A stretch of DNA of 52,477 bases from Aquimarina acroporae (GTDB lineage Bacteria; Bacteroidota; Bacteroidia; Flavobacteriales; Flavobacteriaceae): positions 1-52,477 of the forward strand of contig NZ_JALPRE010000025.1 of NCBI RefSeq assembly GCF_023195925.1, written 5' to 3'. Below are positions 1-6,720 of this stretch, piece by piece. A program made the position numbers and the translations under genes. The notes beneath the pieces are model-generated. The model searched no databases, was not told where the DNA came from, and was given only the letters and a program-made list of their open reading frames with translations. Position 1 is the stretch's first letter, and the number at the start of each line of letters is the position of its first letter.

Positions 1-432
1 CAATAAGGCAGCATCGTGAAATCTTCCTTGCATCGCCCAGTCTAGACCTCCAAATATTCTTTGGTCATCATAGGATAATGCTTGTCTTCCTAGCTTTGTA
101 GACCAACCGCTACCAAACTTAAAATCAATCCAGGCCTGCGCCAAAGAGAAACTATCATTACCATCGGTTGCAGCAATTTGTGGAGTATCTCCCCAAATAC
201 TTACATCCTGAACACTTACAAGAGCAGAAAATTTCTCTTGCTTGTATCCGAAATTTAATCTTGAACGTTGTTGTACAAATGTTCCGGCATCGACACCATC
301 AGGAATTAAGCTTCCAAAACCATTTAGATATTCAAATCGTGGCCTAATATCTGCATCGATACTTAATTCTTGCGCTATAGTATTTATAACCATAACAAAA
401 GTAAATAGGGAAAAGAGTAATCTTGTTTTCAT
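1..432 (-). CDS. Outer-membrane porin, alginate-export-like (3' end beyond window)
   Basis: Only the first 144 codons are present; the frame runs open off the left edge. The protein begins with a signal peptide (residues 1 to about 20, ending in IAQ) and continues into amphipathic beta-strand sequence with RPRFEY near the start, QQRSRLNFGYK, then AWIDFKFGSGWSTKLGRQ. This pattern of arginine-rich barrel strands is that of alginate-export/porin-like outer-membrane barrels. It would let small solutes through the outer membrane. The next gene on the same strand encodes a nitrate-sensor-like periplasmic protein, so a role in nitrate uptake is possible but is inference. Family assignment rests on strand pattern and phrase similarity only. 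Confidence 0.7.
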   Translation of the reverse strand, partial: MKTRLLFSLFTFVMVINTIAQELSIDADIRPRFEYLNGFGSLIPDGVDAGTFVQQRSRLNFGYKQEKFSALVSVQDVSIWGDTPQIAATDGNDSFSLAQAWIDFKFGSGWSTKLGRQALSYDDQRIFGGLDWAMQGRFHDAALL

Positions 433-515
433 ACTTTAAGTTTTAGATTAGATAAAAAAAATACGTATTATCCTATCCAGATAGATACGTATTTTTTATA
501 GTTAACACTTAGAAA

Positions 516-1382
516 TTATAACTTTACCTTTTCATATAATGTAGTTACATCATTAAAAGCTTTTGTAAGTTCATTGCTTAACCTATACATATCTGCAGGT
601 TTGATTCCTTGACTAAACAATTTTTCCTTATTTGATTTTACCTGATCCCACTTAGACATCGCTACCCCCAATTTCTCATCAATTCTTGAGTTATTAAACT
701 CCGAAATCAATAACATACTTATAGCTCCATCGAGTTCATTATAGATATTTTTGAGCATCTGCTCGGTATTCTTATCTTTTAGTGTAGAACTATTGGCATA
801 ATAATATAAGGCTAATCTTTGAGAAAGCATCCTTTGTCTTCCCGAAATATTGATGATCTTTTTCAATTCTCCATCTTCCTCTGCATAATCTTCGTTCTCT
901 AACAACGCTTCACTATCTGTAGCTCCTTTAGATTCTAGAATTACAGCAGAAACTACACTATTCGAGGCTTTTAATAAATCTGTATTTGTTTCTATTATCT
1001 TTTTTGCATTGTCGTAATTTGGAGCACCATCTAGTAACTGTTTGTATTCTTTCCACAATCCTTCCACCTTGGCTATTCTATCCTTAGTAACCTTATATTT
1101 AGAATTTTGTAGTAAAATATTGTTTTGTTTTTCAAATATTAATTTACCAGTTAATAGGTCTCTTTTAGCTTTGGCATCACTTGGGTTTTCTACAGCGTAG
1201 AGATACGCTTTAGCAATTTTTTGACCCAACATTCTTTGTTTTCCAGATATGTTTACTGCTTTGTTAAACGTTAACATTCCAAACGTCTTATTACTCTGAG
1301 CTCGAAGTGCTTCTGGATTTGATATCATTAGAATTAAGAGTAATAGGCCTCCTAATTTCAGGGTAAAGTTCTTGTTTTTCAT
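516..1382 (-). CDS. Periplasmic protein with two PilJ/NarX-type sensor domains
   Basis: A 288-aa exported protein with a signal peptide at residues 1-29. It holds two helical domains, each opening with a P-box-like motif: VNISGKQRMLGQKIAKAY (about 43-60) and INISGRQRMLSQRLALYYY (about 177-195). The motif IN.(S/A)G..RM.S.R(L/I) is the nitrate/nitrite-binding box of NarX/NarQ sensors and of the type IV pili methyl-accepting N-terminal family. Unlike those sensors there is no second membrane helix, HAMP, kinase or methyl-accepting part, so this is a free periplasmic binding protein. It sits between a porin and a small secreted protein on the same strand, which suggests a nitrate/nitrite-related group. 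Ligand identity is inference. Confidence 0.75.
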   Translation of the reverse strand: MKNKNFTLKLGGLLLLILMISNPEALRAQSNKTFGMLTFNKAVNISGKQRMLGQKIAKAYLYAVENPSDAKAKRDLLTGKLIFEKQNNILLQNSKYKVTKDRIAKVEGLWKEYKQLLDGAPNYDNAKKIIETNTDLLKASNSVVSAVILESKGATDSEALLENEDYAEEDGELKKIINISGRQRMLSQRLALYYYANSSTLKDKNTEQMLKNIYNELDGAISMLLISEFNNSRIDEKLGVAMSKWDQVKSNKEKLFSQGIKPADMYRLSNELTKAFNDVTTLYEKVKL

Positions 1383-1418
1383 ATATTTTGATTAAAAGTT
1401 AATTGGGGTAATTCTTGA

Positions 1419-1778
1419 TTAATATTCTTCGAGTAACAACATTGTTACCTTTTGATCTTCAGAGAGTTGAATAACTAAGATTGACGATGCATTGTCAAAT
1501 TCGGTCAAATATCGTTTACTGCCATTGTCGTCTAACAGAAAAGACGCCGAACCCATACTACCTTTGGTCGATTGATTCTCGCTAATGAAAGATTTTACTT
1601 TATCTATTGTGAATGAAGATTGTAGATTTGGAGAAAATGTGGCAAAGAGTTTATCTGCGTCGTTTGCATTGTATGCCTCTGTAATTACCTGAATGGTATT
1701 TTCATAGTCCTTTTCTGTTTGGCAAAAAATAGATTGCACAGAAAATAGCATAATAATTAAGTAGGTAGTTTTGTTCAT
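1419..1778 (-). CDS. Small secreted DUF3887-like protein
   Basis: A 119-aa protein with a signal peptide (about 1-19, ending IFCQ). The mature part, with YNANDADKLFATFSP followed by a helix and a short antiparallel sheet (GSASFLLDDNGSKRYLTEF), matches the NTF2-like layout of DUF3887 proteins, which often occur as an N-terminal domain of secreted hydrolases. No catalytic residues can be named. It ends 36 bp before the double-sensor gene on the same strand, so the two are probably co-transcribed. Function unknown. Confidence 0.6.
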   Translation of the reverse strand: MNKTTYLIIMLFSVQSIFCQTEKDYENTIQVITEAYNANDADKLFATFSPNLQSSFTIDKVKSFISENQSTKGSMGSASFLLDDNGSKRYLTEFDNASSILVIQLSEDQKVTMLLLEEY

Positions 1779-2086
1779 AAGAAATAGGGTTTAGTTACTG
1801 TACATGGAAAACAATTTTTATTCATCTTTGGGCGAAATGAAGTGAAAAATTATCTTAACATTTTCTTAAATATAAAATTATTTACGGTATACACGTAATA
1901 TTTTTATGGCTATTTAACATATTTTTAACATTTGTGCTACGTAATAACTGTTTTATTTACAAGTATTTATTAATTTTTTACGGAAATCCTCATAAAAAAT
2001 TAACTTTTTATTAACTTTTGAAAGATTAGATATTACCTTCAATAAAGTTTATAAAAAAACTACTTTTGGTCTCCAAAAAAGAGCTC
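1779..2086. other. Intergenic region between divergent genes
   Basis: About 300 bp of very AT-rich DNA between the DUF3887-like gene and the esterase. It must hold both promoters. The only clear signal is the TACTTTTG box at 2061-2068 for the rightward gene. No open frame with a credible start, no RNA gene and no strong hairpin was seen. Confidence 0.6.
2061..2068 (+). promoter_or_regulatory. Bacteroidota -7 box (TACTTTTG) of the esterase gene
   Basis: A perfect TAnnTTTG match ending 18 nt before the ATG at 2087. No TTG lies at the usual -33 distance. Transcription would begin near 2075, which excludes the in-frame TTG at 2066 as start codon. Confidence 0.6.
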
Positions 2087-2746
2087 ATGCAAACAAAACC
2101 ATTATCCCTACACCATATCATAAAAGCGCCTCAAAAGAATACTGAAAAAACTCCTGTTCTTTTTATGTTTCACGGTTACGGAAGTGACGAAAATGATTTA
2201 TTTTCATTTGCCTCAGAACTTCCAGAAGAATTATGTATTATTTCGGTAAGAGCACCTCATACATTGCAACCTTATGGTAATGCCTGGTATGCCATCTATT
2301 TTGATGCTCCTCAGGGAAAATTCAGCGATAATGAGCAAGCGATAGAATCAAGAGATAAAATTGCAAGTTTCATTGATGAAGCTATAGATGCTTATGATCT
2401 TGATGCAGACAACGTTACTTTACTAGGATTTAGTCAAGGTACTATACTTAGCTATGCCGTTGCCCTCTCTTATCCTTCTAAGGTTAATAACGTAATTGCC
2501 TTAAGCGGTTATATTAATGAAGATATCTTGAAGGATGGCTACCAAAATGAAGATTTTTCTACCGTAAACTTTTACTGTTCTCACGGGAGTGTTGATCAGG
2601 TTATTCCTGTTGAGTGGGCACGTATGGCTCCAGTAAAACTCTCACAATTGGGTATACAAACCACGCTTAACGAGTTTCCTGTAGGACATGGTGTAGCTCC
2701 ACAAAATTTCTACCAGTTTAAAGAATGGTTAATACAAAAACTTTAA
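2087..2746 (+). CDS. Alpha/beta hydrolase, phospholipase/carboxylesterase family
   Basis: A 219-aa cytoplasmic serine hydrolase of the carboxylesterase/phospholipase family (YpfH/acyl-protein thioesterase type). The oxyanion-side motif FMFHGYGSDEND is at 27-37, the nucleophile elbow GFSQG at 114-118 (Ser116), the acid Asp170 in HGSVDQ and the base His201 in VGHG. Length is normal for the family. The frame is open upstream to a TTG at 2066, but that codon lies inside the -7 promoter box, so the ATG at 2087 is preferred. The gene stands alone and ends in a strong hairpin terminator. The substrate, a small ester or lysophospholipid, cannot be read from the sequence. Confidence 0.88.
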   Translation: MQTKPLSLHHIIKAPQKNTEKTPVLFMFHGYGSDENDLFSFASELPEELCIISVRAPHTLQPYGNAWYAIYFDAPQGKFSDNEQAIESRDKIASFIDEAIDAYDLDADNVTLLGFSQGTILSYAVALSYPSKVNNVIALSGYINEDILKDGYQNEDFSTVNFYCSHGSVDQVIPVEWARMAPVKLSQLGIQTTLNEFPVGHGVAPQNFYQFKEWLIQKL

Positions 2747-2767
2747 GAAATAATAGTTTATACAAAC

Positions 2768-2805
2768 AAAGACCTCTTCCACAAAAGCTGTAGAAGAGGT
2801 CTTTT
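2768..2805. terminator. Hairpin terminator after the esterase gene
   Basis: AAAGACCTCTTC (2768-2779) pairs with GAAGAGGTCTTT (2793-2804) and runs into TTTT. The left flank is A-rich, so it may also serve the convergent leftward gene. Confidence 0.85.
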
Positions 2806-2840
2806 CATAAGAGTGAGTGGTGATGAATTGAATTGTGTAT

Positions 2841-3626
2841 CTAATTTCTAGCTGGTTTATATTCTCTAAGTGCTGGCATGACTTTTTCATCAAAAAAAGT
2901 GTAAATAGATCTCATTACATCCATTTTTGTTTTACGAATAATAACAATGCCTAAGTTTTTTAAATCTATGGGAACAATACTAAGTAGTCCTTTATCATAG
3001 CTAGTTTCTGCTATTTTTGAATTAAAAAACTGAATATAAGGATTGTCACTACCATTAATGCTTAACTTATTCTTTATTTCTGCAATTTCAGTGATATTAA
3101 AAGGTACAGAAATAACATCGCTACTTTCTTCATTCAGATTAAATCTGTTGATAATTCTTGTTTTTACCGCTTCAATAGACTTAGAAAACGGTAACAGAGG
3201 ACTAGGATAAGAATACTTCCAATATTTACAGGTAGCAGAGTATACTATAGGATTCATAGTGATTCCTACCATATATACGTTTCTGAATAAGTTTTGTAGT
3301 TTGGCCATAATCATAGTCTTCATGATTAGTCCTTTTGGAAAATAAGAACGTTCTCTCTCCTCCTCTATGATTCCAAAACCTAGACGTATATAAACATCTT
3401 TGGTATTTTCTGGATTCCGGCAGGTCATAAAATACGCCAAACCAATATCTTTATCGCCATTTTTCATGATATAAGCATCCATTTTCGTGTATTTAGAAAA
3501 CAATTTTCTAAAGTCGGAAAGAGGAACCTGATCACTTATAGATGTTTTAAACAACTCATAAAATCTATTTTCAAACGGAGAATTCTCCTTAATTTCTACA
3601 ATGCGATGATGCTCTAACTTTGTCAT
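2841..3626 (-). CDS. Conserved protein of unknown function, possibly GNAT-fold
   Basis: A 261-aa protein without signal peptide or membrane segment. The middle (about 50-150) has a rhythm seen in GNAT acyltransferases: a strand DIGLAYFMTCR, a strand DVYIRLGFGI, a long helix KGLIMKTMIMAKLQNLF, then VYMVGITMNPIVYSATCKYW. The canonical Q/RxxGxG/A acetyl-CoA loop is not obvious, so the assignment is weak. The C-terminal 100 residues are unassigned. The gene is monocistronic, with its own -7 box at 3693-3700, and converges on the esterase. I do not recognise a specific function. Confidence 0.6.
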   Translation of the reverse strand: MTKLEHHRIVEIKENSPFENRFYELFKTSISDQVPLSDFRKLFSKYTKMDAYIMKNGDKDIGLAYFMTCRNPENTKDVYIRLGFGIIEEERERSYFPKGLIMKTMIMAKLQNLFRNVYMVGITMNPIVYSATCKYWKYSYPSPLLPFSKSIEAVKTRIINRFNLNEESSDVISVPFNITEIAEIKNKLSINGSDNPYIQFFNSKIAETSYDKGLLSIVPIDLKNLGIVIIRKTKMDVMRSIYTFFDEKVMPALREYKPARN

Positions 3627-4014
3627 TTTGCAGATTTTATTTTGGGGTTAACTACTGAAATTCTAAAGAACTTTTTCCTTTCGGATATGGTACAAAATTA
3701 GAGGAATTAATCGTTCAAAATGCAATTTAAGACTGTTAATTAAAATGTTAACATCTCGTTAATATTTACAATCTAAATAGCTACAAAACAACAAATTAAA
3801 ACAAATCAAATAGCAAAAAATATGGTTTCCACGTATTAATTTTGTTGAGGAAACACTGGATTTTACAGGTTGAAAGTTAGAAGATTACGAATATGCTAAA
3901 AATTAACTCTTCTTATTAAATTTTTGTTAATAAGGCTTTAACAGTTTCAATGAAAAAACAGGATTTTTTCACATCCAAAAATGCGAATTAACCAATATAA
4001 AAAATGAGACAGCG
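3627..4014. other. Intergenic region
   Basis: Nearly 390 bp of AT-rich DNA between two leftward genes. It contains the promoter of the 261-aa gene (box at 3693-3700). The rest, up to the stop codon of the GH31 gene, shows no plausible coding frame and no clear hairpin with a T-run. Confidence 0.55.
3693..3700 (-). promoter_or_regulatory. -7 box (TAATTTTG, minus strand) of the 261-aa gene
   Basis: Plus strand reads CAAAATTA. A TTG on the minus strand at 3725-3723 sits 22 nt upstream, within the usual -33 spacing range. It predicts a leader of about 60 nt. Confidence 0.6.
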
Positions 4015-6408
4015 TTATAAAGTCACTTCAATAGATGCATTTATATTAGCACTCCATTTGAAAGATAGTTTTACTAATTTTTTTTCATCATCCCACTCAA
4101 ATTTGGCAGGAACATTATCTACCATTATAGTCGATGGAGATTTTTCAAAATTGTGTAGAATAAGAACCATTTCTCTTTTATCAGAAGCATATGATGCTCC
4201 TTTCTCTGAAGAAAGCGTAATTATTACATTATCGACTCCTAATTTACTTTCGAACTTTAAAAGTTCATATTTAGCATTTTCAAAAGCACGAGGAGATTTG
4301 CCATTATCATCATACAATCTACCAGAACTATTTGTTACAGCAGCATCATAATAATAATGGAGATCTACATTTTTGGTGGTATACTCTTCTGTGGTTTGAA
4401 TGGTGTTAATCATAGGAATAAAACTTCCTCCTCGAACAAAAACCGGAATATGATCTTCTACAATAGGTACATCCAATGTAGCACCTCCTTCGTATTTAGT
4501 ATCAGAAAAGAAATCGTACCAGTTTCCTTTTGGAAAAGGAATACTTTTAGAAGTAATACCAGGTTTTACCACTGGAGAAACCAAGAAATTATCACCCCAT
4601 AAATATGTGTGACTTATTTCATAATAATTTTTGTTCTCTTTATCTTCAAAAAATAGAGGACGCATGAGTGGCATTCCCGTTTGGCTATTTTCAAAAGCTA
4701 AGGTATAATTATACGGTAATAGTTGATAGCGAAGTTCTACACTACTTTTTGCCAGTGCTTTGGTCTTATCATCATGAAAAACCGGTTCGGGAGCAATGTG
4801 TTCCTGGGCATGAGGTCTGAATATAGGTTGAAAAACCCCATATTGTAACCAACGTACATAAAGTTCTGGATTAAATGTTTCTCCTCCTGCAAATCCTCCC
4901 AAATCTGAGTGCATATAGCTAAGCCCTTGCATTCCCATAGATAAAGCTATCTCTGTTTGAGGTTGTAAACCTCCCCAGTTTCGGCTTACATCACCAGACC
5001 AAGGTATCATTCCAAAACGTTGAGAGCCTGAATATCCTGCTCTCATCAAAATAAAAGGTCGTTGATCAGGAAAATCTTTTTGATAGCCTTCTTGAATCAT
5101 TCTTGCCCAATCGTGCCCATAAATATTATGTACTTCATCTGCACTACCTACTGCATGTAGTAGATCTGAAGGATGAACCTCTGGCTCACCAAGGTCACCC
5201 CACCACCCGGCTACTCCAAATTCTTGGGTGTATTCTTTATAAATATTCCAAAACCATTCTTTTCCTTTGGGATCATAAATATCTACAATTCCTGTATTTC
5301 CGAAGTAAAAATCATAGGTATAAGGGTTGCCAACAGAATCTTTTCCTAATACACTTTCCCTAACTGCCTCATCCCATTTTTTTGAAGTTGTTAATATAAA
5401 CGGTTCGGTTATCAATACTGTTTTTACCCCTTCATCTTTAAAATCATTGATCATTTTCTTGGGATTAGGGAACGAATCTGTCAAAAATTCAAGATTTCCC
5501 ATATGCCCTTTGATCTCTTTACCAAACCAATAAATATCAAGAATAACAGCATCTAGAGGAATACTGTCTTTTTTGAATTTTTCTACGGTTTCACGAGTTT
5601 CCTGTTCAGAGTGATATCCAAATCGACTTGCAAAATTACCAAATGCCCATCTTGGCGGTAGTGGTTGTTTTCCCGTTAGATCGGTATATTGATCCATTAA
5701 ATCTTTCCAATCGTCTCCAGCAACTACCTGATATGTTTTTCTTCCCCCAATGGTTTCATAACTCAATGAATTGTCTTTTTTACTATCAATATCCAGAAAA
5801 CCGATAGGAGCATTATCAAAATGAACAGCATATACTTTAGAAGATAAAACCAGTGGCATAGTAAAATTCATTAGCTCTGAATGCGTTTCATAACCATAAT
5901 GAGCACGATTATAGAGCTGTAATCTTTTACCTCTTCTATTCATACCAACAACACGAGATCCTCCACCATAAATAACTTCATCTTTATCTAGATTGAAATT
6001 TAGAATTTCACTAGAATCTGTTTTTATATATCCTTTATTTTCCGAAATTAACTTCTTTCCTTGATATTCATAAGATATTGCAAAAGGTTCTTTGGTGATA
6101 TGCACCGCTATACCCTTGGTAGCGTATATGATTTTCTCGTTGGTCTCCTCAACTTTTGCCTCTACATTAGGTTCAAGAATCACAGCATGAGATTTTTCCT
6201 TAATAGTCTCTCCTATAGGAACAAATGAGGTTTCAATAATTTTGTCAGAATATGGAGTGATAATATATTTCCCGTCATTTTTAAATACCTCTATATACTT
6301 CCCTTTATCTTCAAAACCTTGAAATGGTCCTTCATATTGTTTTTTACAGGAGTTCAAGGAAATTAATATAGAGCTCACCCAAAAAAATAACAGAAATCTA
6401 TTCTTCAT
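4015..6408 (-). CDS. GH31 family alpha-glucosidase/xylosidase lipoprotein
   Basis: A 797-aa glycoside hydrolase of family 31, which cleaves alpha-linked glucose or xylose with retention. A lipoprotein signal ends in the lipobox LNSC (Cys about 21), so it is anchored to a membrane, probably facing the periplasm or surface. An N-terminal beta-sandwich (about 30-250) precedes the barrel. LPPRWAFGNFASRFGY opens the barrel, the nucleophile is Asp405 in WWGDLGEPE and the general acid is Asp473 in PWSGDVSRNW. The C-terminal part (about 600-797) is the beta-sandwich usual in the family. No SusC/SusD pair lies nearby, so it is not part of an obvious polysaccharide-utilisation locus. Exact substrate is unresolved. 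Confidence 0.93.
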   Translation of the reverse strand: MKNRFLLFFWVSSILISLNSCKKQYEGPFQGFEDKGKYIEVFKNDGKYIITPYSDKIIETSFVPIGETIKEKSHAVILEPNVEAKVEETNEKIIYATKGIAVHITKEPFAISYEYQGKKLISENKGYIKTDSSEILNFNLDKDEVIYGGGSRVVGMNRRGKRLQLYNRAHYGYETHSELMNFTMPLVLSSKVYAVHFDNAPIGFLDIDSKKDNSLSYETIGGRKTYQVVAGDDWKDLMDQYTDLTGKQPLPPRWAFGNFASRFGYHSEQETRETVEKFKKDSIPLDAVILDIYWFGKEIKGHMGNLEFLTDSFPNPKKMINDFKDEGVKTVLITEPFILTTSKKWDEAVRESVLGKDSVGNPYTYDFYFGNTGIVDIYDPKGKEWFWNIYKEYTQEFGVAGWWGDLGEPEVHPSDLLHAVGSADEVHNIYGHDWARMIQEGYQKDFPDQRPFILMRAGYSGSQRFGMIPWSGDVSRNWGGLQPQTEIALSMGMQGLSYMHSDLGGFAGGETFNPELYVRWLQYGVFQPIFRPHAQEHIAPEPVFHDDKTKALAKSSVELRYQLLPYNYTLAFENSQTGMPLMRPLFFEDKENKNYYEISHTYLWGDNFLVSPVVKPGITSKSIPFPKGNWYDFFSDTKYEGGATLDVPIVEDHIPVFVRGGSFIPMINTIQTTEEYTTKNVDLHYYYDAAVTNSSGRLYDDNGKSPRAFENAKYELLKFESKLGVDNVIITLSSEKGASYASDKREMVLILHNFEKSPSTIMVDNVPAKFEWDDEKKLVKLSFKWSANINASIEVTL

Positions 6409-6444
6409 ACCGTGTTTTTATTATCTAATCATAAATTATCAAAT

Positions 6445-6452
6445 CAAATATA
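6445..6452 (-). promoter_or_regulatory. -7 box (TATATTTG, minus strand) of the GH31 gene
   Basis: Plus strand reads CAAATATA, a perfect TAnnTTTG match 36 nt upstream of the start codon. No clear TTG at the -33 position. Confidence 0.5.
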
Positions 6453-6675
6453 AACGAATACCTGAAGAATCATTAATCAGTCATTGTTTAGCATTCAGAA
6501 TTATTGAAAATTCAACGATTTTCAAGCTATTCAAAAAAAATCGCAAAAGATCACTACAACGTTTGCGTAACATATATATAACTATAAAAAGGACATATTA
6601 CATAATGGTAAAGCTCCTAACTTTTTCCTAATCATTTATTTATACAGAACAAACAATTCCATAATAAGATGAGAG

Positions 6676-6683
6676 TACTTTTG
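6676..6683 (+). promoter_or_regulatory. -7 box (TACTTTTG) of the phytase-GDPD gene
   Basis: A perfect TAnnTTTG match 37 nt upstream of the ATG at 6721. No canonical -33 TTG is visible. Confidence 0.5.
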
Positions 6684-6720
6684 AGTAGAAATTAACCAAA
6701 TAATCTTAAACGTATCACAC

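Larger units (their letters stand above)
6409..6720. other. Intergenic region between divergent genes
   Basis: About 310 bp separating the GH31 and phytase-GDPD genes. It holds a minus-strand -7 box (6445-6452) and a plus-strand -7 box (6676-6683). Nothing else coding or structural was recognised. Confidence 0.55.

Noticed and set aside
242..439. Rightward open frame of 65 codons
   Set aside because: It lies antisense to the porin gene, whose signal peptide and barrel strands are convincing.
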